Positions 8,638-17,100 of a stretch of 64,000 nt of DNA are shown here, one piece after another. This DNA is from JACCXM01 sp046328335. Lineage in GTDB: Bacteria > Chloroflexota > Chloroflexia > Thermomicrobiales > UBA6265. A model generated the notes under the pieces. That model had not been told where the DNA came from and did no database searches. It saw only the letters and a program-made list of their open reading frames with translations. Made by a program: the position numbers and the translations under genes. Every line of letters starts with the position of its first letter. The first letter of the stretch is position 1. The DNA lies in the NCBI GenBank assembly GCA_046328335.1, contig JAXLWU010000022.1:20722-84721 (forward strand). Reading direction: 5' to 3'.

Positions 8638-9660
8638 ATGTCCATTCCGATCACTCGCCGCCGACTGACCCATCTCGTGGCCGTTTCAGCGGTGGGCGCG
8701 CTTCTTCCCGCGCCACAAACCCGCGCCTTGACCAGGAGCCAGGACCTCACGCCGATTACCGTTGCGCTCGACTGGTATCCCAATGCCAATCATGCCGGGC
8801 TCTATCTGGCGCTCGATCGGGGATATTACGCCGACGAAGGACTCGCTCCGGAGTTCTACACCCCCTCCGATCCGACCAGCGTGCTCCAGACGGTCGGCGC
8901 CGGGCGGGACGCATTCGGCATTTCGTACCAAACCGACGTGCTCCTGGCCCGCGCGGCGGGCGTCCCGGTCGTCTCGGTGATAGCGCTCGTGCAGCAACCG
9001 CTGCAGGGGATCATGGTCCTTGCCGATCGCGGCATCTCCCGACCGGCCGATCTCGCTGGCAAGACCATCGGGTATCCCGGCATTCCCAGCCAGGAAGCGT
9101 TCCTGAAGACGATGCTGGCGACTGATGGCTTGACCCTCGACGATGTCGAGTTGGTCAATATCGGCTTCAACTTGGTGCCAGCCGTCATCTCGGGACAGGT
9201 CGACGCCGCCCTCGGCGCATTCTGGACGCACGAGCCGATCCTGGCCGACCAGGAAGGGCATCCCACGGCGATGCTCAAGGTCGATGACTGGGGGGTACCG
9301 TCGTACTACGAACTCGTCATCGCCGCCAGCGAGCAGACCGCTGACAACGATCCGGACCTCATCACGCGCTTTCTCCGGGCCACGCGCCACGGCTACGAGG
9401 ATGCCATTGCCGATCCCGCCGCCGCGATCGCCACGTTGCAGGCCGCGAGTCCCGATCTGGATGTTCCGGTCGAGGAGAAGGGGATCGCGCTCCTCATCCC
9501 GGTCTGGCAGACGCCGGACACTCCATTCGGCACGCAAACCGCCCAGCGCTGGAACGACTATGGACGGTGGATGGCGGAGAACGGCCTGATTCCAAAAGCC
9601 CTCGACGTGTCCGCCGCCTGGCGCGATGGACTGGCGGTGGCAGCCACGCCGGTGTCGTAG
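8638..9660 (+). CDS. ABC transporter substrate-binding protein, ThiY/NMT1 family
   Basis: 340 aa periplasmic-type binding protein. The N-terminus TRRRLTHLVAVSAVGALLPA looks like a Tat signal. The mature part begins with VALDWYPNANHAGLYLALDR and continues GYYADEGL, the signature of the NMT1/THI5-like family that binds thiamine pyrimidine precursors (ThiY, HMP analogues). GGGAGG lies 6 bp before the ATG, so the longer reading from 8512 is rejected. No permease or ATPase gene lies beside it, and no TPP riboswitch core was recognised upstream, so thiamine salvage is only suggested by family. Confidence 0.82.
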   Translation: MSIPITRRRLTHLVAVSAVGALLPAPQTRALTRSQDLTPITVALDWYPNANHAGLYLALDRGYYADEGLAPEFYTPSDPTSVLQTVGAGRDAFGISYQTDVLLARAAGVPVVSVIALVQQPLQGIMVLADRGISRPADLAGKTIGYPGIPSQEAFLKTMLATDGLTLDDVELVNIGFNLVPAVISGQVDAALGAFWTHEPILADQEGHPTAMLKVDDWGVPSYYELVIAASEQTADNDPDLITRFLRATRHGYEDAIADPAAAIATLQAASPDLDVPVEEKGIALLIPVWQTPDTPFGTQTAQRWNDYGRWMAENGLIPKALDVSAAWRDGLAVAATPVS

Positions 9661-9712
9661 TCCCCTAGAATGCCGCACAGGAACCGGAACATGGCACGGT
9701 GGAGCAATCGCC

Positions 9713-10729
9713 ATGGTCGGCAGTGCGCCGCAGGGCGCTGAGAAACATGCCCCAACGGAAATGAGCGCGGCGATATCGGGCGCGCAGCACCGGTATACGG
9801 CCGCGTTCGCGTTGACGATGCTCGTCGTCATCTCGGTCTTCGCGATGCTGCCAGTTGCGCTGAGCAGCATGGCTGATGCCCTGATCGTGCAGGGCGCGGA
9901 CCGTGTCTATGACATGTTCACCGGCAAGGAGATCGAAGCCAGCGATGTTCCCAAGGGGGACGCCGCGTTCATCAACATCACCGCCGCGAACCTCGATGAA
10001 TCGTCCGGGCAAATCACGCTGGTGCTGGCGGGAAACCGCATCTGCACCACGATTTGCCCCGCCGTGACCGCCACGTTCTATTCGCTCGGCGCCGTCGACG
10101 CCCGCCGCCACGGCATGCCTCCCTCGGCGTCGGTGAACGTCCCCGGAACATCAGGTTCGTACACCTACTCCATTCAACTCCCGATCATGGGCACTCCCCA
10201 GCGCTATCCGTTCGATGATTACACCCTGCGGCTCGGTCTGATCATCCTCGCTACCATGCCGAACGGACTTCAGCAAGTGGTCGATGATCCCGCATTCGTG
10301 CGCGGGATGACGTCGATGACGTTTGAGAACCGCGTCTCGCGCCTCGTGATGTCGCCTCCCGTGCCAATCGACCCCGCCACCGTGCGGGCGCCGGGGGATC
10401 CCACCGACTTCCTGATGGTCAACTCCATCCAGTGGGAGCGGCCGCGTTACTTGCGCATCCTGACCGCAATTCTGGTCGTGCTGATCTCGGCTTCGGGCAT
10501 CTTCGCCCTCGGCATGCGGACGCTGAACGAACTGGTGCTTGGTATCGGCGGCATCATTCTTGGTATCTGGGGTGTGCGTTCGGTGGTGGTCCAGACGCCC
10601 CTGCCAGATGTGACCCTGATCGACCTGATCCTCGGTCTCGTGATCCTGATCATGCTGCTGGCGCTATCGATCAGGGCGGCGATCTACTTCTACCGGCGCA
10701 GTGGACTCCGTTTCCGGCGAGGAACATGA
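9713..10729 (+). CDS. DUF4436-like integral membrane protein
   Basis: 338 aa. One membrane helix near residues 29-51 (YTAAFALTMLVVISVFAML), a large extracytoplasmic beta-rich domain with a CTTIC pair, then three C-terminal helices (RILTAILVVLISASGIFA, LVLGIGGIILGIWGV, LILGLVILIMLLALSI). This layout and length resemble DUF4436 proteins, whose function is unknown; the assignment is from memory of the layout. GGAG lies 8 bp before the ATG at 9713. It begins 50 bp after the binding protein and its 3' end overlaps the next small reading frame, so it may be in one operon with the oxidoreductase genes. Confidence 0.62.
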   Translation: MVGSAPQGAEKHAPTEMSAAISGAQHRYTAAFALTMLVVISVFAMLPVALSSMADALIVQGADRVYDMFTGKEIEASDVPKGDAAFINITAANLDESSGQITLVLAGNRICTTICPAVTATFYSLGAVDARRHGMPPSASVNVPGTSGSYTYSIQLPIMGTPQRYPFDDYTLRLGLIILATMPNGLQQVVDDPAFVRGMTSMTFENRVSRLVMSPPVPIDPATVRAPGDPTDFLMVNSIQWERPRYLRILTAILVVLISASGIFALGMRTLNELVLGIGGIILGIWGVRSVVVQTPLPDVTLIDLILGLVILIMLLALSIRAAIYFYRRSGLRFRRGT

Positions 10730-10919
10730 TGTATCTTCCTGGCGCATTTCAGACGTGACAGCAAGCAACGCGAAATGTCGTGTCGTTCAGACGGACGCAG
10801 GATTTCGGTGTTTGATTGTCATTGACCGGCAGGGACGATCCCTCCCACGACTCGACATGACCCGAGATGAACTCCTCGATCTGGCCTGGCGACGCTGCTT
10901 CGCAAGGACAACACCCTGA
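10701..10919 (+). CDS. Small conserved-looking protein upstream of MoaD-like gene
   Basis: Up to 72 aa from a GTG at 10701; an internal GTG at 10755 would give 54 aa without overlapping the previous gene. The likely folded part is CRVVQTDAGFRCLIVIDRQG plus a helical end TRDELLDLAWRRCFA. I do not recognise a family. It is reported because its stop (TGA) shares one base with the ATG of the MoaD-like gene, the arrangement of translationally coupled genes, and because the oxidoreductase follows directly. The start has no convincing ribosome binding site. Confidence 0.45.
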   Translation: MDSVSGEEHDVSSWRISDVTASNAKCRVVQTDAGFRCLIVIDRQGRSLPRLDMTRDELLDLAWRRCFARTTP

Positions 10920-11179
10920 TGCATGATGTTGAACTGTTTGGCGTACCCAGACTTCTCACCGGGATACGGGTCGTCGCTGCCGCGGGCGAGACGCTCGGCG
11001 ACGTGGCACGCGATCTCTGCGCGCGCCAGCCGGCGCTCGCGGGCGCGGTCTTCGATGCGGAACACTGGTTGTTGCCGGGGTACGCCTTCGTCGTCGCCGA
11101 TTCCTTTACCCGCGATCCCGCGCTCGTAGTTCCATCCGGAACGTCTGTGCTGTTGGTGGCGACGGCAGCGGGTGGATGA
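10919..11179 (+). CDS. MoaD/ThiS-like sulfur-carrier protein
   Basis: 86 aa beta-grasp protein ending in TSVLLVATAAGG. The terminal Gly-Gly is the hallmark of MoaD and ThiS, which are thiocarboxylated there and deliver sulfur to molybdopterin or thiazole. The start LFGVPRLLTG, the helix GETLGDVARDLCARQPAL and the acidic turn match MoaD spacing. MoaD-like genes commonly accompany aldehyde:ferredoxin oxidoreductases, and this one is immediately before such a gene. AAGGA lies 11 bp before the ATG. Likely role: dedicated pterin sulfuration for the enzyme next door (inference). Confidence 0.78.
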   Translation: MHDVELFGVPRLLTGIRVVAAAGETLGDVARDLCARQPALAGAVFDAEHWLLPGYAFVVADSFTRDPALVVPSGTSVLLVATAAGG

Positions 11180-11198
11180 ACCGGTGACGGTCGGTGGC

Positions 11199-12959
11199 AT
11201 GCATGGGCGCTACGCGCGAACCGATGTTGCCACTGGCGACGTGACCGTCGATGCAATTCCGGAGCATGTCTACCAAGACGTCATCGGCGGTATTGGCCTC
11301 GCCAGCTGGCTGCTCCTCCATCTCTGTCCACCGCACGTCGATCCGTTAGGTCCGGAGAATCCGTTGATCTTTGCGGCGTCCCCGTTCGCGGGGACCGGCA
11401 TCACTACCGCCAGCAAGATCGCGCTCGCTACCCGATCCCCGCAAACCGGGATGATCGGCGACTCCCTCTCCTCCTCGTACCTGGCGTTGGCGCTGAAGCG
11501 AACCGGATTCGACGCGCTGGCCATCACCGGCATCGCGCCGAAATGGAGCATCCTGATCGTCGATGGCGAGGAAATCACGATTCACCCGGCTGAGACCTTG
11601 CGCGGACTCTCTCCCCGCGAGACCGCCGACCGGTTGCGCGCGTCGCTCGGTTCCGGCTATCGGGTGGCGGCGATCGGCATCGCCGGGGAACGAGGCGTGC
11701 GGTACGCTGCGATCGCGAATGACGGCCGTCTTGCCGGCCGCACCGGAGCGGGCGCGGTGATGGGCGCCAAGCGCCTCAAGGCGATCGCGGTGCGGGGCAG
11801 CCGCCCGCCGGAAGTCGCCTCTCCGGCGCTGGTGGCCGCGCTGGCGCGCGATCTGGCCGCGCGCAGTATCGGTTCGACCACCGCCAAGTACCGCGAGGTT
11901 GGCACGGTCGCCAATGTGGCTTTCTTCAACCGGATCGGTCTCCTGCCGTCACGGAACTTCGCTTCCGCGTCATTCGCGGCGGCGGAGGCGATTGCGGGAG
12001 AGACCTTGCAGACCGAACACGCCGCCGACCGTCATGCCTGCGCGGCCTGCACGGTCGGCTGCGAGCATCACTTCCGCACCAGGGATCAGGGACCAGAGGT
12101 AACCGGCCGGCTGGAATACGAATCGCTCTACGCGCTCGGTCCGCTCTGCGGCGTCAGCGATCCCAACGTCCTGATTCGCGCTGCCGCGCTTTGCGATGAT
12201 CTCGGCATCGACGCGATTTCCGCCGGCGGCACGATCGCCTGGGCCATGGAGTGCCGGGAGCGAGGCGTCGACCTCGGGGTCGACAGGGAGCAGATCCCGC
12301 GGTGGGGCGATGGCGAGGCGCTCCTCCGCGTGTTGGGAGAGATCGGCACGCGCCAGGGATTGGGCGACCTCCTGGCGGAAGGTTCCCGCGAGGCCGCTGC
12401 CCAGATCGGGCAGGGGAGCGCCGATTGGGCGATGCACGTGAAGGGGCTGGAGATGCCGGGATACGATCCACAGCGCGTGCCGACCCTGGCGCTCGGGCTC
12501 GCGGTCGCCGCGCGCGGCGCCTGTCACAACCGGTCGTCCGCTTACGAGGCCGACCTCTCGGAGAAACCGCGCGCCGCGCTGTCCAACGGTGATCGCGCGG
12601 CAGCAGCAGCGCGGGCGGAAGATCAGGCGGCGGTACTCGATTCGCTGACGCTCTGCAAATTCCTCCGGCACGCTCTGGGCGATGTCTTTGCCGAGGGCGC
12701 CTCGCTGCACCGGGCGGTGACCGGTTTCGATACCACCGCCGATGACCTGCGCGCGGCAGGGGCGCGGATCATCGACGTCAAGAAGCGGTTCAATCTCTCC
12801 CAGGGCTGGACCCGCGATCTCGACACCTTGCCGCCGCGCCTGCTGCATGGCGACGGAAGTGACGCAACCATCGATGCCGACTGGCTCGACGGCCAAATCG
12901 CCGCCTACTACGCAGTGCGCGGCTGGGACTCTACAGGGCACCCACGGGACCGGTCCTGA
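11199..12959 (+). CDS. Tungsten/molybdenum aldehyde:ferredoxin oxidoreductase
   Basis: 586 aa enzyme of the AOR family, which oxidises aldehydes to carboxylic acids with a W- or Mo-bispterin and one 4Fe-4S cluster. Family marks in order: the N-terminal RTDVATGDVTVDAIPE and VDPLGPENPLIFA; cluster ligands C281, C284, C288 in CAACTVGC; DDLGIDAISAGG; the fourth ligand C486 in LTLCKFLRH; and the closing FNLSQGWTRDLDTLPPRLL. The ATG at 11199 gives the usual N-terminus; a GTG at 11172 overlapping the MoaD-like gene by 8 bp is the alternative. No ferredoxin-like electron partner is adjacent. Confidence 0.92.
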   Translation: MHGRYARTDVATGDVTVDAIPEHVYQDVIGGIGLASWLLLHLCPPHVDPLGPENPLIFAASPFAGTGITTASKIALATRSPQTGMIGDSLSSSYLALALKRTGFDALAITGIAPKWSILIVDGEEITIHPAETLRGLSPRETADRLRASLGSGYRVAAIGIAGERGVRYAAIANDGRLAGRTGAGAVMGAKRLKAIAVRGSRPPEVASPALVAALARDLAARSIGSTTAKYREVGTVANVAFFNRIGLLPSRNFASASFAAAEAIAGETLQTEHAADRHACAACTVGCEHHFRTRDQGPEVTGRLEYESLYALGPLCGVSDPNVLIRAAALCDDLGIDAISAGGTIAWAMECRERGVDLGVDREQIPRWGDGEALLRVLGEIGTRQGLGDLLAEGSREAAAQIGQGSADWAMHVKGLEMPGYDPQRVPTLALGLAVAARGACHNRSSAYEADLSEKPRAALSNGDRAAAAARAEDQAAVLDSLTLCKFLRHALGDVFAEGASLHRAVTGFDTTADDLRAAGARIIDVKKRFNLSQGWTRDLDTLPPRLLHGDGSDATIDADWLDGQIAAYYAVRGWDSTGHPRDRS

Positions 12960-13221
12960 CCCCACAGAACCTCGCTCGCTATTCCTCTCTGTCGGTCCGT
13001 GTTCACCCCAATCTGAGTAATCACCTGAGTAGGTTCAACTCATGTTGGCGGCGCGGCACCGGCGCATGCTGGCTCGTGTCAGGAGCGACCGGCGACTGTA
13101 CCTCCTGACGAAGTCCCCGTTGGGACGGACCGCGAAAACGCCGCTCCAGCCGCTGGCGCCAGGCTTCGAACGGCAACGCGCATCGAGCAGTCGCGACATG
13201 TCATGAACCGAGGAGCGAGAA

Positions 13222-13605
13222 ATGAACGATGTTTTCTCCGCACGGAAATCGGTTGCCACACTGGTCGCCCTGTTCGCGATTAGCCTGATCGCGCCGGTTG
13301 GAGCGCAGGTGGTGGATCAGGACAACGCGGCGGTCGAAGCGCCCGCATTGCCCTCCTGGGATGAATACTCCGGCTATGGCGCGGTCGAAGGCTACCGCGC
13401 ATCGCTGGCGACAGCGTCTGCTTCATGGGACGCGAGCAGCGGCTACGGGGTCGTGGAACGCACTCGCGCGCTGCGTGCCCCGGCGGTGGGCGCGGATTTC
13501 GGATTGCCGCGCAATTCGCGGATCAACGATCTGGGAAGTCTGCAGGAGGAGTACCTGGCGGCTCGCGCCGCCGCGGACGAGCTGAACGATTTCCCGTACA
13601 AGTAG
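13222..13605 (+). CDS. Small secreted protein with a duplicated SWD..SGYG..E motif
   Basis: 127 aa with a Sec-type signal (TLVALFAISLIAPVGAQ, cleavage likely near residue 29). The mature part repeats one unit twice: LPSWDEYSGYGAVEGYRA and ASWDASSGYGVVERTRA, 33 residues apart. GAGGAG lies just before the ATG. No known family recognised. It stands alone, followed by a hairpin terminator, and has no partner gene on its strand. Confidence 0.7.
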   Translation: MNDVFSARKSVATLVALFAISLIAPVGAQVVDQDNAAVEAPALPSWDEYSGYGAVEGYRASLATASASWDASSGYGVVERTRALRAPAVGADFGLPRNSRINDLGSLQEEYLAARAAADELNDFPYK

Positions 13606-13640
13606 GTAATGTCGTCCGATGGCGACGTAATCCAACGACG

Positions 13641-13674
13641 ACAAGGGCGGAGCCAGGTCTGGCTCTGCCCTTGT
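13641..13674 (+). terminator. Strong hairpin terminator after the 13222 gene
   Basis: ACAAGGGCGGAGCCAG pairs with CTGGCTCTGCCCTTGT with a single G-T type mismatch and a very tight loop. It lies 35 bp after the stop codon and is followed by CATATGACTA rather than a clear U-run. Confidence 0.5.
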
Positions 13675-13702
13675 CATATGACTACAGCGGCGTGCCGAAA
13701 TT

Positions 13703-13911
13703 GTGTCGTCCCGAGGAACGAGGGACCGCGTCACGCGTGTGCAGGAGGCCGCAGAACGAGATGCCGTCGCCTCGCCTCGGCATGAAACATATCTTGACCT
13801 CCGCTCTAACGTGCGTAGTTCGTGTCATTTCACGCCACGGTGAAGCATTTCGTCGTTCGGCCGAACTGGCAACCCCTCGCATATCCTCAACTGGCCGGGA
13901 TGACAAGATTA
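13703..13911. repeat. Family-A intergenic repeats, degenerate copies
   Basis: Begins GTGTCGTCCCGAGGAACGAG, the same start as the intact 86-bp units at 30210 and 40292. A second degenerate stretch follows to about 13911 (GTGTCATTTCACGCC near the start, CCGGGATGACA at the end). This fills most of the 418-bp gap between the terminator and the metal exporter gene; no gene is seen there. Confidence 0.55.
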
Positions 13912-14023
13912 GCTCATGTTTGCTCGCTACGCCTTCTGCACTTCGCCGTTAGCGCAACAGAGCACCCATGCTGTAGACCGTGAGACTTTGCCGCCAGTAT
14001 CTCCAGTGTGGATGAGAATCGAA

Positions 14024-15616
14024 TCAACCCAGGCGCTGCAATTCCATGACCGCTCGCGCGGCGATGAGCATCCCGGAGGAGGTGACCGCCAGGGCCGCGA
14101 CCGCCGGGGCATAGCGGAGCGCGCCCGACCAGGGACCGGCGACGGCGCGCCGCTCCAGGAAGCGCCCGGCGTAGAGGAAGAGGAGGCCGATCCCAGTCAG
14201 CGTCGCCGCGAGGCCGAGACTGAAAGCGATCACGACCGCGAGTCCAAACCCGGCGCGGCCAACCGCAATCGCGCCGAGGAGGGCCAGGAGGGCTGACGGG
14301 CAGGGGAGGATGCCTCCCGAGATACCCAATGCCAGCAGATTCCGCCAGGTGACGCGCTCGCCGGCTGCTCCGGGCGGGAGATGACTGTGGCTGTGCCCGC
14401 CGTGCGAGTGGACGATGCCCAGCGCGTGCATCTGCGCGTGGTCGTGGTCGTGAGCGTGGTCGTGGTCGTGAGCGTGGTCGTGATCGTGGTCGTGGTCGTG
14501 CTGGTGGACGGAATGGTGATGGTGTTGACCGAAGATCGGCAGACCGAGCACCCGCTGGCGAAGAATCGTCAAACCGATCGCCGCCACCATCAGGCCGGAG
14601 ATCAGCGTCAGCCACGGGTAGAGCCGCTCCGGGACGATCGACCGGGACGCGAAGAGGATGATCAGACCGAGGGCGAGGACGCCAGCGGTGTGGGTGATGG
14701 TCACGGTCAGCCCGAGAAAGAGGGCGTGCCGCGGCGTGCCGCGACTGCCGACGAGGTAGGCGCCGACCACGGTCTTGCCGTGTCCGGGGGAGAGGGCATG
14801 GACCGCACCCCAGGCGGCAGCCGCGAGGAGGGCGATGATCAAGCCGGTGGTTGACGTGGTCGCTCCGTTGACGATCGCCGCCAGCCGCTCGCTGATTCCC
14901 AGTGGTGACGTGCTGGCCGTGACTGATGCGCCTTGTGAGGCGGGAACTCCGGGAACGAACTGGAAGTCCACGGTCGCCTTCCGCTCGTCGAGCGGACTGG
15001 CGAGCAGATCGCTCGGGTAGACGCGGAGCGCCTGCGACGTATCCTGCGCAAGCGCGGTGCCGTCCTCGACGCGAATGTCCGCCCCATTGTTGACGACGAT
15101 CTCGCGCCAACCCAGGCGATCGGTCGCGTAGTCGTTGCGGTAGGAGAGTTGCCCCTTGTTCACCGCCGGCAGGGCGGCGGTGAAGTTCGCCTCGATCCGC
15201 GTCGTCTCGAGACCTGCCTGACCGGTCAGGAACTGCAGCGTGCTGTCGTTCAACCGCAGCGGCAGTTCGTCAGCGCCGATCGCCATGTGCAGGAAAGGGG
15301 TGATTTCCGTAAGTTTCGCCGCGAGATAGGCATCCCGTTCCGCGGCCGAAACGGTGCCATCATGGTTCGGGTCGCTCAGATCGCGGTCGGCCACCGTCGG
15401 CAACTCCGCCAGATCGAGCACGTAGAAGAGATGGACATCCTGCGCTGCGATCTCGATCCGGCTGTACTGATTGACGGTGAAGTTCCCCAGAGGATGCGCC
15501 GCGGCCCGCAGCGGCAGCAGCGCGCACAGCATCATGGCCGCGATGAGCACCATCAGCCCTCGCGCCAGCCGGGCGGCAGCGGCGGATCGATCTGTCCGAC
15601 GAAAGATGTCGATCAC
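14024..15616 (-). CDS. NicO-family nickel/cobalt exporter with secreted N-terminal domain and His-rich loop
   Basis: 530 aa. A signal/anchor helix (residues 19-37) precedes a periplasmic-side domain that carries an EF-hand-like loop (DPNHDGTVSAAE, residues 82-93). The second half is a NicO/RcnA-type transporter with HALSPGHGKT (273-282) and PCPSALLALLGA (438-449) motifs and about six membrane helices. Between them a cytoplasmic-type loop (365-412) is mostly His and Asp (HDHDHDHDHAH), a likely metal buffer. The GTG start overlaps the stop of the TPR gene (GTGA). The family moves Ni2+ or Co2+; the exact metal is unknown. Confidence 0.85.
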   Translation of the reverse strand: MIDIFRRTDRSAAAARLARGLMVLIAAMMLCALLPLRAAAHPLGNFTVNQYSRIEIAAQDVHLFYVLDLAELPTVADRDLSDPNHDGTVSAAERDAYLAAKLTEITPFLHMAIGADELPLRLNDSTLQFLTGQAGLETTRIEANFTAALPAVNKGQLSYRNDYATDRLGWREIVVNNGADIRVEDGTALAQDTSQALRVYPSDLLASPLDERKATVDFQFVPGVPASQGASVTASTSPLGISERLAAIVNGATTSTTGLIIALLAAAAWGAVHALSPGHGKTVVGAYLVGSRGTPRHALFLGLTVTITHTAGVLALGLIILFASRSIVPERLYPWLTLISGLMVAAIGLTILRQRVLGLPIFGQHHHHSVHQHDHDHDHDHAHDHDHAHDHDHAQMHALGIVHSHGGHSHSHLPPGAAGERVTWRNLLALGISGGILPCPSALLALLGAIAVGRAGFGLAVVIAFSLGLAATLTGIGLLFLYAGRFLERRAVAGPWSGALRYAPAVAALAVTSSGMLIAARAVMELQRLG

Positions 15617-17013
15617 GAGCGCTCCTCCTGTCCCGTCGCTGTCAATTGCTCCAGGGTTTGTCGCGCTTCCGGCGCGTAGCGGATCGAAAAGTGGGGATTG
15701 AGGTCGAGCGCGCTGGAAAGGAGCGTGATCGCTCGGCCGCGCTCGCCGCGGGCAGCCGCGATCATCCCTGCGTGAAAGTCCATCAACGCGCTGCGCGTGC
15801 CGAGGCGCAACGCCTGCTCGCTCGCGGCCGCCGCGCCGTCGAGATCTCCGCCGCGGTAGAGCACCCAGGAGAGCGCGTCATAGGCGACGACGCTCTTGCG
15901 GGTGGCGACCGCTTTTTCCGCCTGTGCGATCGCCCGCGGCAGGTCCTGGGGATCGCCGTAGTCCGCCGTGAAGAGGGCCAGTTCGAGATCGGTATCGACC
16001 CCGCTCGCGGCGTAGAGTTGCTGGATGGCGGCGACCAGCGCAAACTGCGTCTTCGCCTCGTCGGTACTGCCGAGCGCGTTCAGCACGTCACCGTAGGCGA
16101 TCAGAAACTCCGGCAGGGGAATGGCACGCACCGCTTGGCCGTAAAGATCGGCGGCTCGGTCGAGACTTCCTTCGGCCGCCGCTACCTTCGCCTGGCCCGC
16201 AAGGGCGGAGGCGTAGCCCGGCATAGCGGCCAGCGCGGCGGCGTAATCGTGGTCCGCGCCCGCCAGGTCACCGCCATCGAAGCGGAGATTGCCGAGTTGC
16301 ACCTGCACCCAGGCGATGTTCTCGGCATAACTCGATCCCGCGGCGACCGCTTCCTCCATCGCCGCGATGGCGCCGTCCCGGTCGCCCATCAGCTCGCGTA
16401 GATAGGAGACGCGAGCGAAGGAACGCTGATCGGGGCGGTGATCGACCATCGCCTGGATGGTGGTTACGGCTTCATCATAACGTCCAAGTTCGATCTGGGC
16501 ATCGCCGACCACGCCATACGCGGCTACGGAAGACGGCTCGGCCGCGAGCGCGCGCTCGCCCCAGGTGAGCGCATCGGCAAACTGGTGTCGGGCCAGGGCT
16601 AATGTGCCGAGCCCAACCAGGGCGTCGACATTGTCCGGATTGGCGTTCAGCCCCTGTTGAAACAGCGTCTCCGCCTTGGGGTAGTAGGAGGGATCGCCGG
16701 TCTCACGCACCTTCTGCAGGTAAGCCTGAGCGAGCATCGTCTCCGCCGGAACCGCGGCGCGTGCATCGCCACCGCGCAGGGTGCTCTGGAGCGATGCGAT
16801 ATTGGCGTCCAACCGTGTCATGGGGCGATCCCCGACGCCAACCAGGGCATCGACCGCCGAGGGCGGCGCGGGCGCGATGGCGCCGCTTGTCGCATCGAAC
16901 AACGGCCGCAGGTTGAGGGCGCCGCTCAGCAACGCGCCGGCCGCGACGGCCACGAGGGCGATTCTTGGCAGTGGTCCCAGCGCGCGAAGCGAAGCGTGTG
17001 TCACCTGCGCCAT
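15613..17013 (-). CDS. TPR-repeat membrane-anchored protein
   Basis: About 466 aa. One N-terminal membrane helix (PRIALVAVAAGALLSGALNL) is followed by roughly ten tetratricopeptide-type helical pairs (for example NPDNVDALVGLGTLALARHQ and YDEAVTTIQAMVDHRPDQRS), predicted outside the cytoplasm. Probably a scaffold for protein partners. GGAGG lies 10 bp before the ATG at 17013; in-frame ATG 17019 and TTG 17022 are alternatives. It overlaps the exporter start and follows the DUF4331 gene, so all three are likely co-expressed. Confidence 0.75.
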   Translation of the reverse strand: MAQVTHASLRALGPLPRIALVAVAAGALLSGALNLRPLFDATSGAIAPAPPSAVDALVGVGDRPMTRLDANIASLQSTLRGGDARAAVPAETMLAQAYLQKVRETGDPSYYPKAETLFQQGLNANPDNVDALVGLGTLALARHQFADALTWGERALAAEPSSVAAYGVVGDAQIELGRYDEAVTTIQAMVDHRPDQRSFARVSYLRELMGDRDGAIAAMEEAVAAGSSYAENIAWVQVQLGNLRFDGGDLAGADHDYAAALAAMPGYASALAGQAKVAAAEGSLDRAADLYGQAVRAIPLPEFLIAYGDVLNALGSTDEAKTQFALVAAIQQLYAASGVDTDLELALFTADYGDPQDLPRAIAQAEKAVATRKSVVAYDALSWVLYRGGDLDGAAAASEQALRLGTRSALMDFHAGMIAAARGERGRAITLLSSALDLNPHFSIRYAPEARQTLEQLTATGQEERS

Positions 17014-17035
17014 CGACATCAATCCTCCACTTGGC

Positions 17036-17066
17036 GGCCGGGCGGGGAAGTCATCCCCGCCCGGCC
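17036..17066 (-). terminator. Perfect 13-bp stem between DUF4331 and TPR genes
   Basis: GGCCGGGCGGGGA and TCCCCGCCCGGCC flank a 5-base loop, 35 bp after the DUF4331 stop and just before the TPR ribosome binding site. No U-run follows on the minus strand, so it may be a partial terminator or an mRNA-stabilising hairpin that sets different expression levels within the operon. Confidence 0.5.
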
Positions 17067-17100
17067 CACCCGACGCCCGCCCGGCGCCGGGCTGACAGCA

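Noticed and set aside
14435..14515. Minisatellite or CRISPR-like DNA repeat
   Set aside because: It is coding sequence: the triplets specify the His/Asp-rich loop of the NicO-type exporter in frame.
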